Assembly: GCF_905171765.1 (NCBI RefSeq)
Contig: NC_053390.1
Location: forward strand, 303,684,622-303,748,621
Source: Bufo bufo
Lineage: Eukaryota > Chordata > Amphibia > Anura > Bufonidae
Reading direction: 5' to 3'
DNA length: 64,000 nucleotides
Shown: positions 32,166 through 43,155 of the stretch, piece after piece
How positions within the stretch are numbered: position 1 is the first letter of the stretch
How the letters are laid out: every line of letters starts with the position of its first letter
The notes under the pieces: model-generated
What the model was told of the DNA's origin: nothing
The model's input: the letters and a program-made list of their open reading frames with translations, nothing else
Databases searched by the model: none
Program-made: the position numbers and the translations under genes

Positions 32166-34010
32166 AATGGGGTCATTTTTGGGCGGTTTCTATTATGTAA
32201 GCCTCGCAAAGTGACTTCAGACCTGAAGTCGTCCCTAAAAATTTGGTTTTTGTAAATTTCGGAAAAATTTCAAGATTTGCTTCTAAACTTCTAAGCCTTA
32301 TAACATCCCCAAAAAATAAAATATCAATCCCAAAATGCTACAAACATGAAGTAGACATATGGGGAATGTAAAGTCATCAAAATTTTTGGGGGTATTACTA
32401 TGTATTACAGAAGTAGAGAAACTGAAACTTTGAAATTTGCAAATTTTTTAAAATTTTTGGTAAATATGGTATTTTTTTATGCAAAAAAATTAACTTTTTT
32501 GACCCAATTTTAGCAGTGTCATGAAGTACAATATGTGACGAAAAAACAATCTCAGAACGGCCTGGATAAGTCAAAGCGTTTTAAAGTTATCAGCACTTAA
32601 AGTGACACTGGTCAGATTTGCAAAAAATGGCCAAGTCCTTAAGGTGAAATAGGGCTGAGTCCTTAAGGGGTTAAGCTGATCTGTTTAGGTGACAAACAGC
32701 ACACCGCTGCAGAGCTGTGGTAGGGGATAAGAGACCATACTGAGCTGTGGCTCTCGCCACTCAACCTAGAACCAGGCATGGTTGTGTCTGATAATGGCCG
32801 TAAACTGGTGGCGGCTTTAGAGCTTTGCAAGCTCACACACATTCCATGCCTAGCCCACGTGTTCAACTTAGTGGTTCAGCGGCTTTTCAAAACCTACCAC
32901 AATTTGCCTGAGCTACTGGTGAAGGTGCACCGCGTGTGTGGCCATTTCCGCAAGTCATCGACAGCTTCTGCCGGTCTGTCAACGCTGTAGCAGCGCTGAC
33001 AATTGCCAGATCACCGACTGTTGTGCGATGTGAGCACGCGCTGGAATTCAACTATCCACATGTTTGCCAGGATTTGTGAGCAGAAGAGGACAGTAGTGGA
33101 ATACCAGCTGCAACATGGCAGTCGCCTTTCTAGTCAGCTTCCACTCTTCAAGCGAGGAGTGGGCATGGATGTCTGACCTGTGAGGTTTTAAGAAACTTTG
33201 AGGAATCAACACAGATGGTGAGCAGCGATAGCGCTATTATCAGCGTCACCATCCTACTTCTGTGTCTACTTAAACGCTCACTGCACACAATTAAGGCCAA
33301 TGCTTTGCATGTGGAAGAGGTGGAAATGGAAGAAGACATTACACAGCATGATAGCCAGACCACCCTCAGTTCGCCTACTCAGCGCAAATTGGTTGATGAT
33401 GAAGAGGAGCAGGAGACGTTTGCCTCCGCTACAGAGGGTTGTACTCATGGAAGTTTAATTCAATCTGTTCAGTGTGGATGGGCAGAAGAGGATGAGGAGA
33501 TTAAGAGTCATCCTCCTGATGACGACAGCGAAGTCTTGCCTGTTGGGACTCTGGCACACATGGCTGACTTTATATTAGGCTGCCTTTCCCATGACCCACG
33601 CGTTTTACTCATTTTGGACAACACCGATTACTGGTTGTTCACCCTTCTCGACCCCCGCTACAAAGAGAACTTCTCATCTCTCATTCCTGTGGTGGAGAGG
33701 ACGAGCAAAATGGTGCAATACCAGAAAGTCCTTGTGTAAAAAATGCTCCAAAAATTTCGAGCTGACAACGCTGGCAGCAGAGTACGTAGTTCCTTGGGCA
33801 AACAAGGAGGGGAGATGAGGGGCACACACAGCAGTTCCCACAGAGGCAGGGAAACACTCTCCAAAGCCTGGGACAGTTTCATAACACCCCGCCAGCACCA
33901 TCACCCTGATGCGCGGCCTACTATCACAAGGAGGGAAAATTTTGGGAAGATGGTGAAGGAGTACGTAGCAGACTGTGTTAGCGTCCTCAATGATCCCTCT
34001 GCCTTACAAC

Positions 34011-35050
34011 TAGTGTTGATCAGGAATATTCGAATTGCAAATTTTTATCGCGAATATAGGCACTTCGAGAATTTGCAAATATTTAGAATATAGAGATATA
34101 TTTTCGTAATTTCGAGATTTTTTTTAAATCAGTACACATGATCCCTCCCTGCTTCTAGCTTGTGGGCCAATGAGAAGGCTGCAGTATCTTTGACTTTAGG
34201 AGTAGTGTTGATTGCGAATTTTCATAATGCGAATTTTCAATTGCCGAGTAAGAACATGATTCCTCCCTGCTTCTTGCTTGTGGGCCAATGAGTCATTGGC
34301 CCACAAGCAACTTAAGCAGGGAGGAATCATGACTTTAGATGGGAAAAATGACGAATATTCTAAAAAACTAATATATAGCACTATATCGCATATATTCGTT
34401 TTCCGAATAATCGTAATATTCTAAAACAAGAATATATAGCGAATATTTGAAAAAAAACGAATATAGCGCAATTTAGCTAATATAGTGCTATAATCTTCTT
34501 TGTCTAATCGTTGTAATTTTTTTCTCATCTGAAGTTCAGATTGGCAAAAAATGACAACTATTAAAAAAAAGATTATAGCACTATATTAGCTAAATTGCTT
34601 TACATTAGTTTTTTTTCGAATATTCGCTATATTGCTATATATTCTTGTTTTAGAATATTACGAATATCCGAAAAAATTTATATATTCGACATAGTGCTAT
34701 ATATTAGTTTTTTAGAATATTCGTAATTTTTTCCCATCTAAAGTCATGATTCCTCCCTGCTTAAGTTGCTTGTGGGCCAATGACTCATTGGCCCACAAGC
34801 AAGAAGCAGGGAGGAATCATGTTTTTACTTGGCAATTGAAACATTTGCGATAAAAATTCGCATTACGAAAATCCCCATTACGAAAACTTGCATTTATTTA
34901 TATAATATGCGATCATTACGTTGCCGATTTTTCGAGTAAAAATTTTTTAGAATATAATGAATATTAGAATTTGCGAATATTCTACAAATATTCTACAAAA
35001 TATTCGCAAAATATCCCGAATTCGAATATGACCCCTGCCGCTCATCACTA
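34011..35050. mobile_element. Palindromic hAT MITE, 1040 bp, with TSD
   Basis: CTTACAAC flanks it at 34003-34010 and 35051-35058. Ends are TAGTGTTGATCAGG and the complement of TAGTGATGAGCGG. Inside, 34200-34420 and 34640-34860 are inverted copies, each holding its own CATTGGCCCACAAGCA hairpin. It is rich in TTCGAATATTCG-type words and has no gene. It splits the end of the hAT copy 3 transposase. Confidence 0.9.
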
Positions 35051-35402
35051 CTTACAACTACTGGGTGTCCAAGGTGGACAGATGGCACGAACTGGCGCTC
35101 TACGCCTTGGAGGTGCTGGCCTGCCCTGCTACAGTGTTTTGTCAGAACGGGTATTTAGTGCAGGTTGACTCTTATAAAAATGAATAAGGCCTGGATTGCC
35201 CCTGACTTCTCTACTCCACCAGAGGAAAGCGGCTGAACATAAAGGTACTTTAAATGTGTGTTTTTTTTATAATGTACTGAATACACTGTATTCCCATGCA
35301 CCCCTTCCACCACAAAAAATTGTATATGGTTCAAACTTTCTTTTCTCGTCCTCCTCGTCTTCCATCATATCAACATGCTTATTAGTCTGCCCTCGCTCTT
35401 AA

Positions 35403-36480
35403 TGTTGTAGAGGGTCAGCTCAGCAGCAGGCCCTCGCATATAATGTTTTAGAGGGTCAGCTCACCAGCAGGCCCTCACCTACAATCTTCTAGAGGGCCAG
35501 CTCACCTGCAGGCCCTCGCATATAATGTTTTAGTGGGTCAGCTCACCAGCAGGCCCTCACCTACAATCTTTTAGAGGGTCAACCCACTTGCAGGCCCTTG
35601 CATATAACGTTTATGAGGGTCAGATCACCAGCAAGCCCTCACACATAATGTTTTAGAGGGTCAGCTCACCAGCTGGCCCTCACCTAAAATCTTTTAGAGG
35701 GTCAGCTCCCCTGCAGGCCCTAGCATATAATGTTTTTGAGGGTCAACTCACCATCATGCCTTCAACCATAATGTTTTACAGGGTCAGCTCACCAACAGGC
35801 CCTCACCTACAATCTTTTAGAGAGTCATCTCACCAGCAGGCCTTCGCATATAATGTTTTTGAGTGTTAGCTCCCCAGCAGGCCCTCAACCATAATGTTTT
35901 ACAGGGTCAGCTCACCAGCAGGCCCTTACATATAATTTTTTCAATGGTTAGCTATGCAGCAGGCACTCGCCCATAATTTTTTCAATGGTCAGCTCAGCAG
36001 GAGGCACTCGACCATAATTTTTTCGATGCTCAGATCAGCAGTAGGCACTTGCCCCTAATGTTTTTGAGAGTCAGCTCTGCAGCAGAACCTCACCCTTAGG
36101 GCTCATTCAGACGGCCGTATGCTGTCAGCAAAAATACTGAATGCGATCCGTTTTTTTGCGGATCCGCAAAAAAAATGAAACATGTCCTATACTTGTCCGT
36201 GAAAATCAGGACATGGCCCCATTGAAGTCTATGGGTCCGCAAAAATACTGAATGCTATCCGTTTTTTTGCAGATCCGTTTTTTTGCGGATCCGCAAAAAA
36301 ACGGATAGCATTCAGTATTTTTGCGGACAGCATACGGCCGTCTGAATGAGCCCTTAATGTTTTAGATTGTCAGCTCAGCAGTAGGTCCTCGGCTCTAATA
36401 TTTTAAAGGGTCACCAGCAGGCCCTTGCTTTTAATGTTTTCGAGGGTCACCAGCAGGCCATCAATCATAATTTTTCAAGG
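35403..36480. repeat. Tandem repeat, about 50-60-bp units
   Basis: Degenerate units of the type ATAATGTTTTAGAGGGTCAG, CTCACCAGCAGGCCCTC run through the 3' part of hAT copy 3 and are interrupted by a MITE at 36099-36353. The unit sequence drifts along the array. Confidence 0.88.
36099..36353. mobile_element. Harbinger-like MITE with TTA TSD
   Basis: TTA lies on both sides (36096-36098 and 36354-36356). The ends GGGCTCATTCAGACGGCCGT and its complement are perfect, and the inner sequence folds on CAAAAATACTGAATGC blocks. The 3-bp target and G-rich ends fit PIF/Harbinger. No coding capacity. Confidence 0.85.
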
Positions 36481-37355
36481 GTGTATGATGCCCTCCTTTA
36501 TGCGTAATAAAGGATGTATTGGAGTGCCGGTTCCTTGTAATATTTGGAAGCCCTTTCACTTAGTGCATAGGCTTTATCAGTGTAGGAGTCCCACTACCTG
36601 AACAATTGTACCACAATGTGAATGAGGCCCTCCATTATCTGATATACAGGTTGTATCGGAGTGCCTCTTCCTTTTAATTTTTGGCAGCACTTGCACTTTA
36701 TGTAATATACAGGAAAAAATGTTTCCTATCAATTTTTCCTCTAAAATAGATTTTATCTTTGGTTTTGTGCGTATTATTGTCAGTCTGTAAAAGGGGCATA
36801 CTACTCGGACAACATCATTCCCAGCAGCGACCTGGGAGTCTAAGATGCATCCAGACATCCTCCCCATGCTGTTCCCGAACCATTTTGGTGGTGTTTCCGT
36901 CAATTTCTGACCTTTTCCTATGAACCAGACACCCTCCCTTCTTCAGAGCAGGGGGTGCCTGGTTTAATGCTTGGGTTCTCCCATTGACTTCTATTGTGCT
37001 CGGGTGCTCGGTAGAGCACCCGAGCATCCCGAAGTGTTCGACCCGAACACCCGAGCACTTTGGTGCTCGATCAACACTAATTACTACACATCATCACTGA
37101 TTACATCACTGCGCCTGGCCAGTGCGATGAAGTTGTGATTTCAGCACGTGAAAGATTTTGCAGGGTTTCTTCAATCAAGATGGCCTTGACAGCCTCTTTG
37201 TGAGCAAATGGATGAGATGATTTTTTTACTGTCATTTCATGAAAAAATATATTTATTACCATAAAGTGCGAGGAAATTTGGCTTCGTAGAGAATCAAATT
37301 TTTCCTGAAATTTGGATCGAAGTCAATTCATTTCACTTTGATTTGATCAACACTA

Positions 37356-38640
37356 GAAATAATCAAGTGATATTAACAAGTAGATTGAACGAGGCAGTGT
37401 AAAAGAGTGCTATTTCACACTGCTTTATATGCTTTACAAACCTACTATATATCATACAGTTAAAATATAATGGAAGACTAGTTCTTAAGATGACAGTACC
37501 TCTAGTACTCAATGTTCTTGAGAGTTAAAATTACCTTAAACAGTCCATTTTACAGTTCTGTTAGAAAATTGCACCTTTCTAGTCAATCTGTTTTCTTACA
37601 TTTGTGTGGCACCTTATGATTCCTTTTGTGAGCAGTTACACCATTCCATCATTGCTTAACATGCTGCCTAAATAACAGCTGTGCAATTTCAAGTCATTAC
37701 AAAACTACTGTGTGTTATAATTACGGCTTCATTATTTTCAAAATAACTTCAAGTCTATAACCACTTTGCAGACAAAATTTTGACTAAGAAGCTAACATAT
37801 GATCATGGGAATTTTCTTATGTGAGCAGTAATATGTCTGTGACATTTCTAGGGTTTGAAAAAGCAACATAATTTGACTTTTAATTTAGTGCATGAAGTGT
37901 ATCAGGAATGCTGGAAACATTTTATCAGCATGCTGCATATTCTTATCCATTGTGAAAGACACAAAGCAGGTGTTAGCACTTAAAGCCCTTCTTTTCTATT
38001 ACATACAAAACCCATGACTATAAAGAAATTAAAGAAATGTTATTGTTTGTGAGAAAGTATTGTAAGATATCACCAACAGGTAACAAAACAAATCAAGGAT
38101 TAAGGGATATACTTTTGTATAAAAGAATTTGAACCCCCCAAAATCTGTAGTATCAGGCCATAATTTCACCCCTTACACACCATAAAGGATTAAGAAATTT
38201 ACTTATGTATAAAAGAATGCGAACAACCTAAAATCCGTAGTATTAGAAAGCATTCTAACCTCAATTAATGCAGCAAGGTGTAATAGAATAGCTTCTCTAT
38301 TAGCCAATTGGCCCTTGCTCTCTTCCCAACATTGTGGATAATGCCTCCCTATTAAATCCCTACACTATCACTAAGTTGTCCCTGAACTACTCAATAGTAA
38401 TATTTTATGAATAAATTGTTTCCTAATCACTGTCCCTAGTGCCTGTCACATCTCTACCTGCACTAAGTACAATGTAAAATGGCGGAGGACCGATCAAGAG
38501 GAATTTTTTATTGGGCTGTGACATCACAGGTGCTGGCTATCTGCCGATTGGCTGGCTGCATGGCATTATGGGTGATCCCTCATTCCCGAGCTTCTTACTT
38601 TCTCTTTGTAACATGTGCAGCAGCCATTTTAGAAAAAATC
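37356..38640. other. AT-rich stretch without recognised genes or elements
   Basis: 37360-38240 has no repeat I can identify. Between 38100 and 38250 a word group around TTAAGAAATTTACTTATGTATAAAAGAAT is present twice. 38420-38640 resembles the GC-richer 3' subterminal part of hAT elements (compare 51480-51700), and 38645-38752 ends with TTCGAATATTCGCG words and CAACACTA, a possible hAT right end without a matched partner. Confidence 0.45.
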
Positions 38641-38759
38641 TGATTTGTTAGCATGAAGAGTAGTGATAGCACTATATTCGAAATATTCGCGAAATCTCGA
38701 AATTGCGATATTCGCGAAAAAAATTAGCTTTTCGAATATTCGCGCTCAACACTACCTAT

Positions 38760-39311
38760 TAGACCTTCATCTAAGATGGCTCTTTTGTCTGTTGGACTGA
38801 TAGACCTTCCCTGTCACTTTAGGTCTATAGCCAGCCACTTAATATTTACAACCCGACTAAAAATTGCTGCTTGTTGGAAATCTGGGAACCTCCCTAATAT
38901 TAATAGAATTTTCAGATCTCTAGATAATAGCTGCTTATATGAAGGTTTGTGGGCATCTTCTAGGAATATGAAGTCTTCATTCCTAAAAAGATGGGATGTA
39001 TGGTTAAATCATAGTAGTTGTAAACTACCTCCTAGTGCTTCCATTAGACTATAAGTCTTTTCTCATTGCTATATGTCTTCTACACAAGTACTTATCTCTT
39101 TATATATGTACCTGACAAGCTTTTTCCCTTTACATGGTTTAATATTCTCTGTCATATGCTGCGTAATAACTTCTAATTCTTTAGAAGCCTCACATTTGCC
39201 TTAATTTTACTTGTTTCAAACATGTACATGTGATTGTCATTCATTCATTCATTCTGTAACCTATTTTTTATGAAAACCTTTTCAATAAAAATTATTGTTA
39301 AAAAAAAAAAG
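38760..39311 (+). mobile_element. 5'-truncated L1/Tx1-like LINE 3' end with poly(A)
   Basis: The frame 38776-39054 reads like the C-terminal end of an L1 ORF2 (IAACWKSGNLPNINRI and FLKRWDVWLN). A 3' UTR follows, ending in TTTTCAATAAAAATTATTG and an A run at 39300-39311. RT and endonuclease parts are absent, as expected for incomplete reverse transcription. The target duplication was not found. The family assignment rests on a short C-terminal region. Confidence 0.6.
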
Positions 39312-39444
39312 ATTGTTTTAACATAATTCATTTTGGAGATTCGTTAAAGACAATACCTTTTTAAAAGGCACCAAGGGCAGCAATTGGCAGATTACCACAT
39401 GCCATCTTCTTTAATCCTGGATATTGGTTGTTACCACTGATTAA

Positions 39445-39738
39445 GGGTCCCTTCACACATCCGTATGTGTTTTGCGGATCCGCAAAACACGGAAATGGGC
39501 AATGTGCCGCACATCGCCGGCACTATAATAGAATATGCCTAATCTTGTCCGCAATTGCGGACAAGAATAGAACATGTTCTATATTTTTTTTCGGGAATGC
39601 AAATGCGGACCCGGAAGTGCGGATCCGCATTTCCGGATCCGGGCAGCACATCGAAATGAATGGCCCCATAGAAATGAATTGGTCCGCAATTCCGTTCTGC
39701 AAAATGCGGAACAGAATTGCAGACGTGTGAATGGACCC
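39445..39738. mobile_element. Harbinger-like MITE, 294 bp, with TAA TSD
   Basis: GGGTCCCTTCACAC and the complement GGGTCCATTCACAC are the ends, with TAA at 39442-39444 and 39739-39741. The inner sequence is rich in GCGGATCCGC and TTGTCCGCAATTGCGGACAA hairpins. No gene. Confidence 0.82.
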
Positions 39739-39856
39739 TAAAACTGTATAGGAATGTCTCTGCATGCAATGTACTGTATGTACTGTTTGGAAGGTGTCAA
39801 CAAGTATGGGGTCTTAAACGGGGAATCCTCCTCCATTATGTCCTGTTTCTCTACAA

Positions 39857-40849
39857 CAGGGGTGGCCAACCTTACAGACACAAAGAGCCAGAAAAAAAAA
39901 AAAAAACGTATGACTGCCAGGAGCCACAAGCTATACATTTACACAAATATGCGTGCACACAACAGTATTACTGCAATTCAGTTATAAAAGTGTATTTAAA
40001 CCAACTTTCCTACCTGTAATGTAGACAACTTTAGGGAGACTACTGGCAATCTTTGTTTTTCACATCTGGATTGTATTCAGTCGTTGCTACTCGAGGCAAT
40101 TCTTTAAGGGTACTTTCGCACTAGCGTTAAAGTTTTTCGGTATTGAGTTCCATCATAGCGGTTCAATACTGGAAAAAACGCTTCAGTTTTGTCCCTATTC
40201 ATTGTCAATGGGGACAAAACTGAACTGAACAGAACGGAGTGCTCCAAAATACATTCCGTTCCATTCAGTGGGTTTCCCAGACCGGAGAGAAAACCGCAGG
40301 ACAGATCCGTCATGGCCCCCAATGCAAGTTAATGGGGCCGGATCCGTTTTCTCTGGCACAATCTGCCACAATAGAAAACGGATCTGTCCCTCATTGACTT
40401 TAAATGGAGTTCATGATGGATATGTTAAAGATAATACAACCGGATCCGTTTAAACAGATGCAGATGGTTATATTATCAGTAACGGAAGCGTTTTTGCTGA
40501 ACCCTGTGTGTCAGTAAGAATCATCAGTAAGTAATCATCTCAATTTGAGTTGTTTCTTTATCGGTCACCCGTGGGGGTTTCAAACAAATTATGTGAGATG
40601 GTACTTTGGGGGTCACTGACTATTAAAGGTACATGGGGTCCAGTCCAAAAACATGTGCCCAGCCTAACATTAAAAATAAATGACCCCCATCATGTTTAAA
40701 ACATGGCAGTGGCAAGATTGGGGTTAATGAGTCACATTAACCCCAATCAGCCTAGATAGTAAAAGCTGGCCGGACCACTCCCCTGCGAGCTGCAAATGAA
40801 GGAGCAAGGAGCAGCATGCAGCTCGCGAGCCACGGGTTGGCCACCCCTG
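39857..40849. mobile_element. Non-autonomous hAT, 993 bp, perfect TIR and TSD
   Basis: CAGGGGTGGCCAACC and its exact complement form 15-bp ends. CTCTACAA is duplicated at 39849-39856 and 40850-40857. No transposase frame. A second small element seems to sit inside from about 40107, starting AGGGTACTTTCGCACTAGCG and ending near 40500, but its right end is not clean. Confidence 0.92.
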
Positions 40850-40857
40850 CTCTACAA

Positions 40858-41880
40858 GATCATGTTGACAGGAGCTCTTATCCTGAGACAACCCCTTTAA
40901 CCCATTAAGGAAGAAGCCTATTTTGGCCTTCAGGACTCAGAGCCCTTTTTCAAATTTGACATGTCACTTTACATGGGAGTAACTTTGGAATGTGTTTACT
41001 TATCTAAGCAAATTGGGGCATGAAAATAAAAAAATACATTTTACAATATATATATATATATGGTAATAATTTTGGAACACTTTTACTTATCCAACAGTAG
41101 AGAAATAGTGTTTGACAGAAAATGATTTTAGACAGTGTACAGAGTCACAAGCAAGCATCTCTTTTACTGTAACAGGGACAGTGTAAGGGAAGAATAGAAA
41201 TAAAAAACTGAGGGTCTTTGATCAGTGAAAATAGTTTAAGGGAGTCGGGGGCTGGCTCACAATGCTCAATAATACAGCTGTTGCAAAACCTCTTTATTGC
41301 TGTTCTGTGCTATAAAACCATCCTCCTGCAGTGAAATGTATTATTTTTTCTCTCTTTTGAACAGAGAGACAGCTGCCCCCCCCCAAAAAAAAAAACCATA
41401 AATTTTCAACATATTATTATTGCTAGCACAGCACCTCAATTGCATTCTGCTGCTGAGCAAGTGTATATATTTTTTTCAGTGTATTATATCTGTCTTGTGT
41501 CATTAAATGCCTTGTATTATAGCAAACACATATTACGCAATAGTGCCTTTTTTACACCAGTTAAATTAAATTGTCAATGACAGTATTTATTGTGTTTGTA
41601 GAAAAAAAAAAACATTTAATTGTGCCTCTCTCTTTAATTTACAGAAAACATGTGTGATTGTGTACCACACCTGAGATGTTTCATTTAGGAAAATCGTGAT
41701 TTTACACTAGGCTTTATAATAAAATGTCTGGTGTAAAGAAAGGTTAAAAAAGACCCAGGCCTTGTTCTCCCATACACTCACACCATGAGTTGAAGCCAAT
41801 GGTGACAGTATTCCCCCTGCCTCTCCTCCTTGAGGCCCCAAAGAGGCCTCTCAGTGACTTAACTCTGCCACCCTAGTGTA
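40858..41880. other. Repeat fragments, no gene
   Basis: 40897-40975 starts TAACCCATTAAGGAAGAAGC and resembles the end of a TTAA-type element, without a partner. 41047-41062 is a short TA run. The rest is AT-rich, with homopolymer runs. Confidence 0.45.
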
Positions 41881-43082
41881 GTGCCTTCTTTTTTCCTAAG
41901 AAGGGACAACAAAACCCCACAATGTGCTATGGCAGATAGTCTCCCTGTTGACAATTTGTGCCATCGTTTGGACTGCGCTGAGGAAGTGGTTCAGGAGGGA
42001 GCAAGGGACCTATGCATAGCTGTGTTGGTGCTAGTAATAGTGGCATCTGCGGCCACGGTATTGGTGGTGGGGGCAGCAACAATGCCACTCTGTGCAAATA
42101 CAGAGCAGGGAATGGAAAGGGGGGCAAATAACCCACCATGATATTTAACAGTCTGATTAAAGTGGCAAGGAGGGAGAGGACTCTAATGATGATTGTATGT
42201 TGGACAGGACATGATAGCCGGATCGGGGTGCCAAAGAGGAGAAGCAGAAATCGGAGGAGAAGGTAGGTGGCTGCGGTTGCAATATACAGTGGAGGCAATG
42301 TATGGCCAAAACCTGCAAAAGAACTGGCAGGGACAGATCTTCTTATATTGTGGTCAGATCGTTAACTGGTGATGCTGCTGATACTGTGGGTGCAGGCACA
42401 AAACGTGCCATATCTACATCAAGATTGGCTTCTGCTAGCTCTGTAATTCTGATTTGTAGAATTAAAATAAGATGTGGGCATTCTAGCGCAAACACAGTTA
42501 CAAGAGCTCTATTGCAGCACATGAGGTGTATCGCCAGTTCCTTTATGAAAATACAACTGGCCAGCATTCCCAATCAGAACAAGCTGAACCTGCACCTGGC
42601 CAAGTTGCCTTTGGTACAGTCGCTGCTGTACAATTTAATGGTGTCTGCTCTCACGCGGCAGAGAATGTGGGCCACTCCTTGCAATTCTTGTAGTCAGGTA
42701 AGGTGCACGCCACAGTGGACACACGGATCAGCTGTTACAGGCAGGGACAGTACTTTTTTTTTTTTTACAGCTCACTGGGTCAATGCTTTTCGATGCAGCG
42801 AGGCACAAACCCCAGCAACAATGCCAAGTTATTGTGACCCCTCCAATGATTGTGTCAGCCTGGCTCCCACACAAGGACCTAATCCACCTCCTCCTTAGGA
42901 AGGAGAGAGGGGAAAGAAAAAAGCAACAATTCATAAAAAATTTATGAAAAGAGATAATACGTTTTCCTAGGAGACTAGAGGATGGTATGCACCAATTTCC
43001 ATGGCAATTGGAGACACTTTGGTTCGGGCCAAATCGATTCAGGTCTGAACTGAACTTTTTCAAAAGGTTCACTCATCTCTAC
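41881..43082 (+). pseudogene. Decayed hAT element with transposase remnant
   Basis: Around 42700-42780 the forward strand reads as a damaged version of the first catalytic region of ZBED transposases (VHATVDTRISCYRQGQY... TAHWVNAF against LTTDTWTSKHGQGRY... TAHWVN in copy 1), broken by a run of T. The right end carries TTCAAAAGGTTCACTCATCTCTA, a hAT-like terminal repeat. The left end was not found. The 198-codon frame at 42302-42898 is not the real reading frame. Confidence 0.5.
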
Positions 43083-43155
43083 TGCTGGGTATAGAAAGAA
43101 CAGAAATGTATATGAATTAGGAGTTTTGCTGAATCTTTCCTCAAAAAACAATATA

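Larger units (their letters stand above)
29033..32670. mobile_element. TTAA-target DNA element, 3.6 kb, non-coding
   Basis: The element sits between TTAA at 29029-29032 and 32671-32674, with ends CCCCTTAAGGAC and GTCCTTAAGGGG; the sequence GGACTCAGGGC-like is shared just inside both ends. A TTAA target fits piggyBac or Kolobok-type transposons. No frame with a transposase domain is found. The bulk is built from repeated modules (two separate entries) and GC-rich hairpins such as 29230-29310 and 29640-29710. It interrupts the hAT coding sequence GGCCATGC-TTAA-GCTGATC. Confidence 0.85.
27531..35220 (+). pseudogene. ZBED/hAT-Ac transposase, copy 3, heavily broken
   Basis: Scattered pieces appear in order. 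An acidic N-terminal region occupies 27933-28400. A BED zinc finger follows (VWCFFEESADD, CNLCHTKMSRGVNTSN, IRHMVSKHR, about 28430-28570), then a Pro/Ser linker. The part that should hold the first catalytic aspartate is missing. After the TTAA element there are VVSDNGRKLVAAL and IPCLAHVFNLVVQ (32775-32890), an acidic insert, LLDPRYKENF (about 33645), and the end motif VLSERVFSAG (about 35130-35165) beyond a MITE. Frameshifts, stops and two insertions separate the pieces. Confidence 0.88.
24144..37079 (+). mobile_element. ZBED/hAT-Ac element, copy 3, 12.9 kb, with TSD
   Basis: Perfect 16-bp inverted ends TAGTGTTGATCGAGCA and the perfect 8-bp duplication ATTACTAC (24136-24143 and 37080-37087) define the element. 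It carries a plus-strand transposase relic (27531-35220), 5' tandem arrays (24481-26660), a 3' tandem array (35403-36480) and at least four later insertions (26719-27527, 29033-32670, 34011-35050, 36099-36353), perhaps also 24981-25563. Removing them leaves roughly 7 kb, similar to the complete copy at 44952-51761. Confidence 0.93.
23617..37355. mobile_element. Old hAT element split by the 12.9-kb hAT
   Basis: The left end TAGGGTTGAGTGAATCGAAG and the right end (complement) TAGTGTTGATCAAATCAAAG are diverged hAT-style inverted repeats. Flanks GACATTAT and GAAATAAT match at six of eight positions, an eroded target duplication. Apart from the later insertion at 24144-37079, the element is about 0.8 kb with no gene. 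It contains a GCGGCATCAGAGGGGTT block. Confidence 0.5.

Noticed and set aside
42302..42898. 198-codon frame as a gene
   Set aside because: The similarity to hAT transposase is in another frame of the same stretch; this frame is incidental.
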